A stretch of DNA of 64,000 nucleotides from Cokeromyces recurvatus (GCF_025118155.1 NW_026251389.1:1178001-1242000), one strand, 5' to 3'. Shown: positions 42,629 through 55,610, counted from the stretch's first letter. A program made the numbers and translations. Notes: generated from the sequence alone by a model not told the origin.

Positions 42629-43282
42629 ATGAACTTTTTTAAATATTATGGATCTTCTATTTTGAGAGGTGCCAAATATGCAATTCAGTTTGGATGTTTT
42701 GCCCATTGCTTCAATGAATATGTTGTTGGCATTACTTGGGTAATAAGCAATAGATAATTACGTGTAATATATATTCATGTTATTATAGTGTATAGGACCT
42801 TCCATGTTACCTAATTTTAGCATGTCAGGACTGGTTGCTTTTGAAAGTATTTCTCAACGTTTTCGAGATTTAGAGATTGGCGATGTTGTTATTTGTAAAT
42901 CACCATTAAAACCAGGAAGAGCGGTATTAAAACGAGTGATTGGTTTGGTAATGATAATAAGTTTGCACAGAATATATTTATTAAATAATTATTTAAAAAA
43001 AAAAAAAAAAAAAAAGCCTGGAGATAATATTTGTGAAGATCCAACAGCAAAAGATAGAAAATATATTACTGTTCCACAAGGACATATATGGCTTGGAGGG
43101 GATAATATAAGCAATTCAACGGATTCAAGAGATTATGGTCCTGTTCCATTAGGATTACTTAAAGGAAGAGTATTTGCAAAGGTAAATAGAATGATAATCA
43201 TATAAAACAAATATTTACAGATTTCTAGGTCTGGCCAGATGTTACGTTATTAGAAAACAATTTCGTGCCATCAGAAATGTAA
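42629..43282 (+). CDS. IMP1: Mitochondrial inner membrane protease subunit 1
   Basis: S26-family peptidase and partner of Imp2. Exons 42629-42739, 42789-42947, 43017-43181, 43229-43282 give about 162 residues. The N-terminal anchor region (AIQFGCFAHCFNEYVVGITW) leads to the catalytic Ser in GPSMLPNF, the Lys in VLKRVIGLPGDNI, and box E as NSTDSRDYGPVPLGLLKGR. NSxDSRxYGP is the Imp1 form. Intron 2 ends in a 21-base A run directly before its AG. Because A codons read through, the unspliced frame stays open, which could mislead annotation into keeping poly-Lys. The stop TAA at 43280-43282 directly abuts the stop of the antisense neighbour. Confidence 0.92.
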
Positions 43283-43733
43283 TCAATTTTGAAGTGGGTC
43301 TTTTTTATATAATTCACGGTCATTAATTGTCCCTTTAATCCATAATCGAACTCTCTTTAAACTTTCTGCTCGCATCTATTAAGATATAAGTACTTAATTG
43401 TTATGTGACTGTAAATATTGTTTACCTTTTCATAAGAATGTATGTCGCCTTCAAATAGTTGATTTATCAAATCTTTTTTATGTAATTCAACATGATTCCT
43501 AATCAATTCCTTAATACGTTTACGTCTTTCAATTTGTAAAATAGGCGGCACATTTAATTTGTAAACATTTGCTGGATTACAGAAAGGACATTCCCATTTT
43601 CCTCCTTCATCCGGAGGATCAAATGTATTAATCTATAAATTAAATTAATGAAAGGTATATGAATTGGTTATAGAATATTTACTGATTCAACATAGTGCCC
43701 TTTTATAGCATCATCAACAAGTTTAGTATACAT
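43283..43733 (-). CDS. Small conserved-looking protein with CxxC motif, unrecognised
   Basis: Exons in order of translation: 43683-43733, 43426-43632, 43283-43375, giving about 116 residues, all in phase 0. I do not recognise the family. It starts MYTKLVDDAIKGHYVES, then has DPPDEGGKWECPFCNP with one CPFC pair, not enough alone for a zinc site. A strongly basic helical region (QIERRKRIKELIRNHVELHK) is followed by RAESLKRVRLWIKGTI. Small size, basic character and position beside two mitochondrial genes are compatible with a mitochondrial or RNA-linked role, but that is speculation. The sequence is non-repetitive and spliced cleanly, which favours a real gene. It is convergent with IMP1, with zero bases between the stop codons. 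Confidence 0.68.
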
Positions 43734-44563
43734 AATTAAAAGCAAAAATCAGAAAAAAAAAAGAAAAAAAAAAGTCATTATAATTTAAGTGACCGCACAC
43801 AGCATTTAACCGTTTAAACTATTAAAAAAAAATGTTCAATTTTATATTATACAAATAGATAAAGTAAATAAGCAATGAAATAATAAAAATAATTAGGTTT
43901 AGGTTATCCATACACTGAACTGAATATTACCGTTAATAGTATTTCGTTTTATTTATTTACTTGTTTTTATTTTCTTTTTTTCAAAAAGTAAACGAATAAT
44001 TAATAATAAATAAGTTGTATGATTACTAAAATTATTTTAAATTCTAGGCCAAAAAAAAGGACAGTAATCTTATTATACATGATTTTCTTTAATAAAAGCA
44101 AAGTGTTAAATGTATGCGTTATCTAAAGCTTATAAAAATATACTATTCTAGTTGATGGTTGGCTACCAAGTAAAGTCTCTATGGTTACTAATGTTGTGGG
44201 CAATATAGGTTTTAAAGTAGAAACCAAATAGAAAAAAGAAAAACTGTGTATACAAAGTAATGAAAAAAAAAAATGCTTACTTTTTTTTTGATTGATTTAC
44301 ATTGACAACATGAACTAATATATCACAAGTGACTAACTCTTCATTACTTTAATCATATTTTAGATATATCTAAAGTTATCCCTTTTTTTTTTTCGTCTAC
44401 TGATTCTTGGATTTTAAACACATGTTCTCCCTCATTCTTATTATATTCAAAATAGGTGTGCCAACCTTGCTTGCTTGCTTGCTCGATTGAATAGATACAT
44501 TATCTCGCATTACTTAATGATCATAACAACGTAACAAATCAACATTGTTTGTAGAATTTCTCT

Positions 44564-44601
<38 letters not shown>

Positions 44602-44817
44602 AGAAGGTGTTCCAGATCAATATTCTAACCCAAATTTTAAACTTAAATCATTATCAAGTCATTTACCATAAATAAATTGAATGTAATATTGTTTATTTTG
44701 GATACTTGTTTGATTCTTTATATAAATATAGTTTTTTATTTTTATTTTATTTTTTTTTTTTTTACCTCTTCTTTTCTTCTTTTCTTCTTTTTTCTTGTTT
44801 TTTTTTATACATAAATA
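43734..44817. other. 1.1-kb intergenic region upstream of trehalase
   Basis: AT-rich, with a poly(A) at about 44566-44599, a short GCTT tandem at 44468-44483, and a pyrimidine-rich leader before the trehalase ATG. I looked for stress-element cores and found no convincing cluster. Confidence 0.55.
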
Positions 44818-47419
44818 ATGCAGTCAACAATTCATGTTATCACTGATCAAAATGTAGATGTTCATGCTCCTGCTAAAACCTATTATACAACGGGTAGTAA
44901 TGCAGGCGGATTCGTTAGTAGATTAAAGAACTACAAAGTAATATTTATATATACATATATATTATATTTTGTATAAAATTAGCACATATTTATATATGTA
45001 TATCTATCCATATATGTATATGTATATATAAAGGCAAGTAAAGATAAGGCCGAGTATTTTATTCCTCCAAGAAAAAGAAGGGCATCACATGGTAAATTAA
45101 TATATAAATAGAATAGATCTGAGGCTTACTTACTTTTTTTTTTTTTTTTTTTTTTTTTAGATGACAAAAACAAGGCACAAAAATTTTTGATTGACGTCAA
45201 AGAGACGCAACGTATTTTAGTGGAACAAGAAGATACAGATGGAGACTTCCAAATCACTGTTAATGATTTGGGGCCCAAATCGTTTGCAGTAGGCACCGCT
45301 GATTCTGGGGGATATCGTAAGATTGAAATTCGAGGTACTTACATGCTTTCCAATTTATTACAAGAATTGGCTTTAGCAGATGATTATGGACGCAAACATA
45401 TTGTATTGGATGAAGCTCGACTGAATGAAAATCCAGTGGATCGACTCTCTCGTACGATTCGGCATCACTTTTGGGATGGACTAACACGACGTATTGATGC
45501 TGATGGACTAGATATTATTTGTGCAGATCCGAAAAATAGATCTGCTAAAAATCACAATCCTCGTATCTATATTCCTTATTCTGAAGATGACATGTTTGAA
45601 TACTATAGAGAGGTTGCAATTGCTAAATCTCATTTGAATCTTGAAGTAGAGCGTTTACCCAAGGAGATTACACATGAATTTGTGAAATCCATTAACGATC
45701 GTCCTGGTATTTTAGCCCTTGCGATGAAGAAGGAATTTAATAATCAGACCCAAAAGTACGTCTGGCAAGGTGTTCCATTTATCGTTCCAGGCGGTCGATT
45801 CAACGAAATGTACGGTTGGGATTCATACTTTGAAGTCCTGGGGCTCTTAATCGACGGTCGTATCGAACTTGCACAAAGTATGGTGGATAATTTCGTATAT
45901 CAAATCAAACATTATGGTAAGATTTTAAATGCTAATAGATCATACTATCTCTGTCGCTCTCAACCTCCCTTTTTAACTGATATGGCATTACGTGTATATA
46001 AAAAACTGGATCATTCAACTACTAGCAAAAGGCTCACAAATACCATGTGGCTTGCAAATGTCTTTGAATTTGCTATTAGAGAATACAATCAGGTATGGAT
46101 TTCAAAGCCTCGCTATGATGAAAAAACCGGTCTTTCCAGATTTAGACCAGAAGGCTTAGGAATCCCTCCTGAGACAGAGGCCTCTCATTTTGATCATGTC
46201 ATTCAACCTTACGCTACAGCAGCTAACCTAAGTATCAAAGAATATATGGATAGATATAATGACGGCTCTATCAAGGAGCCATTGTTGGATGATTATTTTT
46301 TACATGATCGTGCAGTCCGAGAATCAGGACATGATACCACTTATCGATATGAGAAAGTTTGTGCTAATTTAGCTACCGTCGACTTGAATACTCTCCTTTA
46401 TAAATATGAAATGGATATTGCAGATGCAATTGATACCTACTTTGACGGGGAGCTTTCATATTTTACAGAAACGCTTGCCAATGGCCAATCTATCATTACA
46501 AGGCATCATTCTAAAGAATGGAGAGAAAAGGCCAAATCCAGAAAAGAAAAAATTGATAAATACTTGTGGAATGAAGAAAAGGGACTTTACTTTGATTATG
46601 ACACTGTCTTGGAAAAACAAACAAATTATGAATCGGTCACTACATTATGGACTATGTGGGCTAAATGTGCATCCAAGGAACAAGCCAAAAGATTGATTAA
46701 ATCACTTTATAAGTTTGAAGCCTTGGGCGGCCTTGTATCAGGTACAAAAGAGTCAAGAGGTGTTCTTTCACTTGATCGTCCTAATCGTCAATGGGATTTC
46801 CCATTTGGTTGGGCACCTCATCAAATTATGGCATGGCAAGCATTTGAAAACTATGGAAGGCAAGATATTGCTGAAAGGCTTGCTTATCGTTGGCTTTACA
46901 CGTAAATGGTGAACAATATATAAATCTTTAGAAATGCTAATAGATTGTTTTTTTTTTCCTAGGATAACCAAATCTTTTGTTGACTTTAATGGAGTTGTAC
47001 CTGAAAAATATGATGTAGTGGGAATGACACATAAAGTTGAAGTGGAATATGGAAATGTAGGTGTTGAATTTAAATATGTTCCCCGGGAAGGATTTGGATG
47101 GATGAATGCATCTTATCAAATTGGACTATCTTTGATTAATACAAAGATGCGTCGCGCATTAGGAACCTGTATACATCCAGACTTGTTCTTTGAAAAGACA
47201 CTATTAAGCAATAATAGACAATCAATGGATCCTGAAGAAGCCTCACGTCTTTTAGAACATAGAAAGTCAGCAGAAGCAGCAGCAAGAAAGATTACGCATA
47301 ATGGTCAAATTACAGCTGCCATTACTCGTATTGATACTACATATTATCATGAAGAACCTATTGGCACAAATGAAGTACAACAAACATTTTTAGAATTAAC
47401 AGAACCATCTATTTTGTAA
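44818..47419 (+). CDS. NTH1: Neutral (cytosolic) trehalase
   Basis: Glycoside hydrolase family 37 enzyme that splits trehalose into two glucose. Exons 44818-44937, 45034-45091, 45161-46901, 46963-47419 give about 791 residues. The N-terminal regulatory region carries [10 protein letters not shown], a protein kinase A consensus (RRxS) equivalent to the activating sites of yeast Nth1. It is followed by [16 protein letters not shown], the calcium-binding loop typical of neutral trehalases. Catalytic-domain signatures [15 protein letters not shown] and [12 protein letters not shown] are intact, and there is no signal peptide, so the enzyme should be cytosolic. The short second exon (58 nt) carries the kinase site and ends two bases after the codon run RRASH, so the regulatory site is modular. 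Activation by phosphorylation and calcium is family knowledge. Confidence 0.95.
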
Positions 47420-48530
47420 GTTGTCTATGTACACATGAACAAATTTTTAAAATAAGCAATAAAATATATTTTTTATATATGTATTTATATGTATATATAT
47501 TTAACTTTTATATATAATAATTTGTATTTAAAACTAAAGGACTTGTTATTAATCATGATTTCATTTCCTACAACAAGCTCTTTTAATTAATTAAAACTGT
47601 TAACAACATCATTAACTAAAATTTAAGGAATGTAATAGAATGTAGATCCTTTTAAACAACGGATAGAAGTTCAGCTAGATGTAGCTTGACTTTAGCAAAC
47701 GATAAGCTTAAATCACCAAATATCTTTCCTTACTGTATTCCTTTGTGTATCTTATAATTTTCTACTATATGCTGAGACAGCTATATCATATTCAAGTTGA
47801 GATCCAGCCATTTGGGAATACAATCAAAGCTACAACAGCTTATTAAATTCTTTACTAGTAACGTTAATAGCTGAAATTTAGTTTATTGGTTGCAAGGTTT
47901 TTTTTAGACATATACATATTATTATAAAGGAGCTCAATATTACTTGGATAGCTACTATTGATTGATTGACACCCCAAAACAGGAAGAGGAACAAGTTATT
48001 TCAATTAGTATTACAATATAGATAATATGTGTTTAGATCGTCCTTTTTAATTAGGCTTCATTGATATCCCCCCCCTAGCTTACAGTTATGCTGTCAATAT
48101 TTTTGAAGAAGCTCTTGTATTACTCTATATGCATATACTGTAAATAATTTATTTAAGACGTTATTTAAATAAGCCTCAGGTTATCAGGAATCTGATAAGG
48201 TTGAAGTAAATGTGTCAATTCAGTCAATGCTCTCCCTTCTTTTGTTTTTCATTTATAAAACTACCTAAATCGTGTTTATAAAGGAAAAGTGAGAATAATA
48301 ATAGACGACTTAGTTCAATTATAACGTTACTAATAAAAGTTAAAAGTTAATATTGATTATTACTATCTATTAGCATTCTTATACATGTAGTAAAAGAAAG
48401 AAAAAGATGTGATTTTATTATCAGTTATGCTAATTCATAATGCGTAGTAGCTCCGATAAATAGCTTCTTGTCACTGCTCTTTTTCTTTTTTCTTTTTTTT
48501 TTTTTTTGCATTCCTTTATATATAGAACAA
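47420..48530. other. 1.1-kb intergenic region between NTH1 and the RAD57-like gene
   Basis: AT-rich with an isolated C8 run near 48068-48075 and T runs before the next start. No coding seen. Confidence 0.55.
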
Positions 48531-49723
48531 ATGGAGAATGAACTGAAAAGAGTTTTAAAAAAAATAGGTGTATTTGAAAAAGCAGAAGAATGTAAGCTGT
48601 AAAAACAAAAAATAAAGAAAAGTAAGAAAATTTTAAACCATGCGTATTTATGTAGTTATATGTAGTAAGTCTTGATTCCTCACTTGATGTTTTATCAAAG
48701 TCATCAAGTGATTTACAAAGACAATTACGTGTGAATGATGCTCAAGCTCAAGATATTCTAAAAGCAGCTTCTAAAGATGCTTATGATTGGAGAATGCGTG
48801 AAAAAACTGGACATGAGCTTATTCAACATGATTTTCATTCATTGACAACAGGCGATGTTATGATCGATAAAGTACTAAATGGAGGTGTATCTCCTGGAGA
48901 GATTACTGAAATTGTAGGAGAAAGGTAACAATCAATGATATTTTCAGACAATCATTTGATTAACGTCTTTTACAGTTCGTCTGGTAAAACTCAATTAGCT
49001 TTACAATTATGTATAACAGCACAGAAGCCAATATCAGAAGGGGGACTTGATGGATCTGCAGTTTATATTCATAGTGAGGGTCCTTTTCCATCTGCACGGC
49101 TTGATCAGCTTGTTAGCTCATATCCAAGTGATCGACAACAAACTCTTAAAAATAATATATATACTATTCGCATTAATGACAGTGAAGAACAATATAGACT
49201 TTTATCTTATCAACTACCGGCTTTTTTACTACAACAAAAAAAGGCAAAAAAACAAGTTCGAGTGGTGGTGATTGATTCGATTAGTGCTATTTATCGTAGC
49301 GAGCTTACACCGGTAAACAGACGATTTAATAAAATGAGTGAGATTTGTGAAATTGGAAGCCGTTTAAAAAAGATGGCAAGTCAATTTGATGTTGCTATTG
49401 TTGCTGTCAATCAAGTATCTGATGTACTTACTAAAAATAATAATCCAAGTACAGATCAATTAGAGCATTGGATGGACTTTCGATTAATAAACAGTAATGA
49501 AAATAATCACATGATAGGGTTATATATTCAATCTTTATTAAAGAGGCCTGTTTTGGGGTTATCATGGTCTAATTCGGTTAATACCAGAATTAGATTAGCA
49601 AGATCGCCCATGTTGGACGGTATGATTACTCGACGTGTCTTATTTGTAGAATTTTCGCCTAAAGCTCAAAGATTAGGCTGTGAAGTCATGATTGACGACA
49701 GTGGTATTCATGCAAAAGACTGA
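48531..49723 (+). CDS. Rad51 paralogue of the RAD57/XRCC3 type
   Basis: RecA-fold recombination mediator that helps load Rad51 during homologous recombination. Exons 48531-48591, 48666-48924, 48976-49723 give about 355 residues. Walker A, GESSSGKTQLALQLC, is assembled across the second intron. Walker B is VRVVVIDSISAIYR. The segments GGVSPGEITEIVGE, LDGSAVYIHSEGPFPSARL, VAIVAVNQVSDV and RPVLGLSWSNSVNTRIRL fit the Rad57/XRCC3 group rather than Rad51, which has a different Walker A context and L2 loop. The N-terminal helical domain (ENELKRVLKKIGVFEKAEE) is short. I cannot decide between a Rad57 and an XRCC3 name from sequence alone. It is convergent with the Utp12-domain gene, 77 bases apart. 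Confidence 0.88.
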
Positions 49724-49800
49724 TAAATGTATATATACAGAAAATTCTCTAGCCTATTTTTTTTTATTATTATTTTTATTATTATTAATGTACAAATAAA

Positions 49801-50569
49801 TTATTCTTCAATATCGCTATCACTAATATTATCATCTTCATCTTCAGTATTCATATCTTCTTCTTCCTCTTTAAACATTTCAGTCTAGAAAAAAAAAAAC
49901 AATGTTAATTTATAATCACATTGTAAAAATAAGAGGAACTTTTACCTCATTATTATCTAATTCCATTAATCCATCATCATTATCTTCATAATTATCTTCG
50001 TCTTCAATATCATCATCTTCATCATCTATATCATCCTCACTTTCACTATATGCCTCTTCAGCTATATCCGATACTTCATCCTCAGAATCATCCTTACGAT
50101 TACGAGCATCAATTTGATTTTGAATAAGATCTAATCTACCACGCATAGCTAATAATTTAGGATATACTGTAAGTCGATTGTCTAATTGTTTATAAATTTT
50201 TGACAGCTGTCTCACAATGTCAGGTAAAGACATAAAGTAAGCTGTATGTGTCAACAATAAGATTTTGATCCATTCTGTTAAAGCTGCATCATGAGTTTGT
50301 TGAACATTGAACTTTGTTAGTAGTTCTTGAAGAAGAGGAAGGACATTATCAAGGGGCAAACGACGGATTATCAGACGTATTTCATCTAATGTTGTACATT
50401 CTTCTTTTAGTTCCTCCCATGTTTTGATTTCTTTGGTTGGTATAGCATCTTGATTAGTAGATTGAATAATAGTGAATTTTGAATTATTATAATTTGTTTC
50501 ATTTACAATAGTGATGTTATCTGATACTGATGATTCTCTTCTTCCTTCATTTGAACTCTTCTTTGCCAT
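49801..50569 (-). CDS. Stand-alone Utp12-domain protein with acidic tail
   Basis: Exons in order of translation: 49946-50569 and 49801-49884, giving about 235 residues. The central region (LDEIRLIIRRLPLDNVLPLL, then ALTEWIKILLLTHTAYFMSL, RLTVYPKLLAMRGRLDLIQN) matches the helical Utp12 domain found at the C-terminus of t-UTP proteins such as Utp5/WDR43 in the small-subunit processome. No WD40 propeller precedes it. The frame starts at MAKKSSNEGRRESS, and the 1.8 kb upstream has no coding. The C-terminus is very acidic (Asp/Glu runs) on both exons, as in nucleolar proteins. It may be a processome subunit reduced to this domain, or the partner of a separately encoded propeller. Confidence 0.78.
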
Positions 50570-51637
50570 GTTATTTATGTGTGTATAGTAATAAATGTAT
50601 ATTAAATGGTAAAAATAAAAAATAAAAATAAAAAAAAAATAAAAAAAAGGAAGAGTAGAGTACAAAACAAAGTCACGTATTGTGGCTGCTCATACTTCAC
50701 CTTTTTTTTTTTTTTTTTGGTTCTATTCTCCATATACACAAATGCAAAATCGTTTTTAATTCATATCCATTCTACTTTGTGTTGTACTATTAAAAACATC
50801 ATAAAATGATGCATGTAAATAGCAACTGGTGAAATAACTTTAAAGAAGAAATATGACGTCTTGCTGCTAAATTTGAAACTTCATAGAACCAAGCAGCTGT
50901 CAGTGTAGCACACACTATTACAGCTGAAAATAAACTTCCATTTCTCACTTAAGTGTATATTCCATATCTCGATTTCCTTTCAATAATTGATCTTATTCTT
51001 CTTTGATAGCCTATGACATGATCTAATCGAAGTTAATGTCTCCATTCGTATTTCGGCTAGTTACCCCACACGCACACACACACGGTCCTCCATCGTATAG
51101 TTCTTTTTTCCACCCTGATCAACTATTTAGTAGAACACATTCAATATGTCGCCTCTATCTGCACTACAGATTATAAATACCACAAACAATTGAAGACTCT
51201 CTTTCCCTTCTCCGTCTCTTCATAATCCAGGCTTAGTCCTGATTAGCTGGTTATTTTAAGCCTTCTTCCCAACACTTTATTTATTTTATAATTTAGTTGA
51301 TCTTTTACTTTTGTCTTAAAAGGATTTTTATAGTTACTTTTTATCTTCAAAAAAAAAAAAGTACAAGTCGAAACAATCGCTTATAATAATCTTTAATTAT
51401 TAAAAGATTAACTCTCTCGAATTTTGCAAAACAGGAAGACTGTTATTTCTCAAAAGAAGAAGTGAAAAAAAAAGATTGTCTGTTATATAAAAAGAGCATA
51501 GTTTGCCAATTAAAAGAGAAATTACGTTTATTAAAGAAGATACATTTTATTTTATTTTTTTTATTTTTTTCAAGAAAAAAGATACTAGCTCTCAAAACTT
51601 TTTTCAGTTTTGATTAACAGGACCAACCATTAAAAGT

Positions 51638-51679
<42 letters not shown>

Positions 51680-52377
51680 GATACATGTAAGATGATTATT
51701 TACCTTGCAACATATCTAGCATCAAAATTAGACTGTTTTTCCTTGATATATTAGTAGGTGTGTAAGGTGATAAAATAATAATTCACTAGAGAAACAAGAT
51801 CAGTAATAAGGCGACTGTTAAAGGTGATATATACTCTTCTGAAGCCCCTACGACAGGTCTTTTGTTATTCCCAAAAATTTGCCCAATTCAAAAGATAGAA
51901 AAAAAAAAAGGATAAATAGAGATGAGCCCCTCATGATTATTAACTTTTTTTTCACCAAAATAGACATTAATTGACCAATAACAATTTTGTAAGTTTAGAT
52001 TTTGATTTCTAATATTAATAATAGAGTGGCAAATAGGTGTAAGAAGCTTATATTTGTATAAATGAATTAAATTAAAATAAATAATAAAAGAAGTTGATTA
52101 GAAAGTTTTAAATGCTTAATCAACAATAGACTTTATGATGTCAACATGTTGTTTACGAATAAAAAAAAAAACGGTGTATTTAATTGCATAGAATGAATAA
52201 TAGAAAAGTTCTAAATGAAATACAAATATCATTTTCATTAAATGTTAAACGCCCGTTGACTGAGTTATACTTTGAACCTTTTTTTTTTTTTTTTTTGACC
52301 TGATTTTTATCAATTTTACAGAAATATATCTTTTTTTTTTTCCTTTTCCTTTTATTTTTTTTTTTTTTTTAATAATA
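50570..52377. other. 1.8-kb intergenic region, divergent Utp12-domain gene/PLD
   Basis: AT-rich. It contains a CA microsatellite at about 51069-51083, a poly(A) at about 51639-51677 and T runs just before the PLD start. Short open frames lack any domain. No RNA gene recognised. Confidence 0.55.
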
Positions 52378-55300
52378 ATGCCTATTTTAAGCCATTTAGC
52401 AAATAAAGTCAAGTACAAAGTACGACATACAGTTCATACAGTTATCAAAGGAAATGAAAATGAAGAAGACGAAGAAGAATACTCTTCTGAAGGACATCGA
52501 TATGAATCATTTGCACCTATTCGACATGAAGCTATGGTAAAATATTTCATTGATGGACATGATTATTGCTGGTAAACTATATTAGTAAAGCTTTTTGTAA
52601 AGTTGATTATTAATAATTATTACTTCAGGGCTGTTTCAGAAGCTATTGAAAATGCAGAAGAAGTTATTTTTATCGAGGATTGGTGGTTGGTAAGATTATT
52701 TTATTTTATTTTATTTTTCCTTTCCTTTTTCTTTTAATCGGAAAAAAATAAAAATAAACTAATAATTAAATTTATAACAAAGTCGCCTGAATTGGTAATA
52801 TTCAGAAAAAAAAAACAAAAATAGAAAGTTCATTTGTATATGTTCTAATAGTTGAAGTAGTATCTCAGAAGACCACCTGAAAAATATCCTGAATATAGAA
52901 TTGATGCATTATTAAAACGAAAGGCAGAGCAAGGAGTTTTGATTTATATTGTCGTGTACAAGGTAATCATGATGAAGAAAAAAAAAAAGAAAAAAAAATG
53001 ACGTCTGTAACACAAATATTATAGGAAGTTGAATTAGCATTAACATTAAATAGTGCACACACAAAGAAGGCTTTACAAGATTTGCATGAAAATATTGTTG
53101 GTAAGTAGGCAAATAAGCATAATAAGATATAAAGTAATTTATCTATTCATTTTTATACATAGTTCAAAGACATCCTGATCATGCAGTTGGAGGAACTTTC
53201 TTCTGGTCACATCATGAAAAATTTGTTGTTGTAGATAACAGAATTGCATTTCTTGGCGGTATTGACTTATGCTTTGGGTAATAATAAAAAAAATAAATAA
53301 ATAGTATTTTATGATTAGCATAATTAAACTTTTATTTAACAGTCGATGGGATACACACTCTCATCGATTAGCAGATTTTACTTATTCACTAGATCCTACT
53401 TTGGAAATTTTTCCAGGTATAAACTAGAATAATAAAAGATAATATGAGCTAATTCCTTTAATATAGGTCAAGATTACAGTGATGCCCGTTTAAGAGATTT
53501 TGAGCAAGGTAAATTATTCATAAAAATTATATAAGCTATACTAAATGCATATTAATAGTCGCTGATTGGGATATGAGATTGATCGATAAAACAAGTATAC
53601 CTCGTATGCCATGGCATGATATTTCTCTTTGTGTTGTAAGCCTTTATAAATATATATATATATGTATGTATATACTAGTTTTATTCAATTGACTTTTTTT
53701 TTTCTTTTAGCTTGGTGGACCTGTTTTGGATGTTGCACGTCACTTTTGTGATAGATGGAATTTTATTAAGCACTCAAAGGCTTTAGATAAAAAAAGAGCA
53801 CCTTTCTTAAAGCCTCCAGTAGGTGGTTATAGCAGTTATCAAAACTTTAAAATTTCAATTGAAAGTAAAATACTTCGATCATATCATTTTGAACCTAATA
53901 CTGCAGGTGTACATGGCACATGTAATGCACAAATTGTGCGAAGTAGTGCAGGATGGAGTTCAGGTATTAATTTAGAGGTAACATTTATTATGTTCCTTTT
54001 TAATAATAATAATAATAATAATAATAATATATGAATATTAATAATGTAGCACTCTATCCAAAATGCTTACATTGATGTTATCGATCGAGCTAGATACTAT
54101 GTCTATATTGAAAATCAATTCTTTAGTAAGTATAAAGGTATGAGCTTATGAGTTTATTCACTAAAACTTCTTCCTCTCTTTCTAGTTACTACAACTGAGA
54201 ATGATCCTTCCTATATATTGAAAAATCGAATTGGTGAAGCTATAGTGAAACGTATTATTCGAGCTCATGATGAACAGGAGAAGTTTAAAGTATTTGTATT
54301 AATCCCATTAATGCCTGCCTTCCCTGCTGAGCTTAGTTCTAAAGATGCTGCTACTGCAAGGTATATTGCTTATATATATATATATATATATATTATTAAA
54401 TGAAATAATTTATAACTAAGCAAAATACATATTAATATTTATTGTATAGACTCGTTATGTACTACCAATATATTTCTATTTGCAGTGGTGAAAAGAGTAT
54501 TTTTGAGCAATTGAGAAAGGCTAATATCAATCCTGAAGATTACATCCGTTTTTATAGTTTAAGAAGTTATGATCGTATCGATCGAGCAAAAATAGAAGAA
54601 GCATTAGCAATTGATGCTGGCTTTACACCTCGTCAAGATTTGGCTGGAGTAATGCAAAATGAAGTAGAATCTACTCAAATACGCAATATTCAGAAATATC
54701 CTCCACCTGCTGGTTTTGCTATGCCTGATGAAATAGAAAAGCATCGACAACAAGAGTATTCTATGCCTACCCCACCTCCAAAACAAGACACCACTTCTCC
54801 TCGAGACCATGAAGCTGAAAGACGAGAAGTTAGCTCTTATGTAACAGAAGAATTATATATACATGCTAAACTACTTATTGCTGATGATCGAGTAGTTATT
54901 ATGGGTTCAGCTAATCTTAATGATAGATCACAATGTGGTGATCGTGATTCTGAAATTGCTATTGTAATTGAAGATAAAGATATGATTCCATCACGTATGG
55001 ATAATCAACCTGTAAGTGGTTTTGATCCAAATTTAGTTTTCTTTTTAATTGATTATCTTTATATTAGTATCAAGCAAGTCGATTCGCGGCTACTTTGCGT
55101 CGCCAGTTATGGAAAGAACATTTAGGTTTATTTCATGAAGATGAAATTGATATCGTGAATCCTGCTATGTTGCCTTTACCTGTTCCGCAAATAGATTATA
55201 CGAATACCCCTGAAGATCAATGGGTTATGGATCCTTTAGATGATGAAACACTGGATAGATGGAACCGTACAGCTGCAATAAATACAGTTGCTTTCCGCGA

Positions 55301-55610
55301 AGTATTCCATTGTGTACCTGATGATACAAGTATGACATTTTATATATAGTATACAAATCAAATTTATTAATTTTTGTTTTTTAATTTAGTTGTAACATGG
55401 AAAGAATATCATGCTTTCTATCCTGATCCAGCCAAAATTGAATTAGGACATGTTCATGATCCTGACATGAGTTTAGAAGAAATTAAAAAACATTTAAGCA
55501 AAATTCGTGGACATCTTGTGGAATTCCCAACTAAGTTTTTATGTTGTGAAGATTTACAAAGCGAATCAATTCCTGTTGTCGGTTCTACTATGCAGGAACT
55601 ATATACATAA
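52378..55610 (+). CDS. Phospholipase D with two HKD motifs
   Basis: Eukaryotic phospholipase D hydrolysing phosphatidylcholine to phosphatidic acid. Fifteen exons: 52378-52571, 52629-52689, 52783-52794, 52861-52962, 53025-53100, 53163-53277, 53343-53416, 53467-53508, 53559-53635, 53711-53977, 54050-54125, 54186-54360, 54486-55011, 55068-55329, 55390-55610. They give about 759 residues, all phases closing. HKD motif 1 is [20 protein letters not shown], and motif 2 is [20 protein letters not shown]. The conserved WWLSPELYLRRPP is formed by joining a 12-nt exon encoding [14 protein letters not shown] and [17 protein letters not shown] segments agree. There is no PX or PH domain, so it is shorter than yeast Spo14. 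The extra block between the motifs ([20 protein letters not shown]) is typical of fungal PLDs. Confidence 0.93.

Noticed and set aside
42986..43016. Poly-Lys insertion in IMP1
   Set aside because: It is intronic A-run translation that happens to stay open. The GTAATG donor and AG acceptor restore GLPGDN as in other Imp1 proteins.
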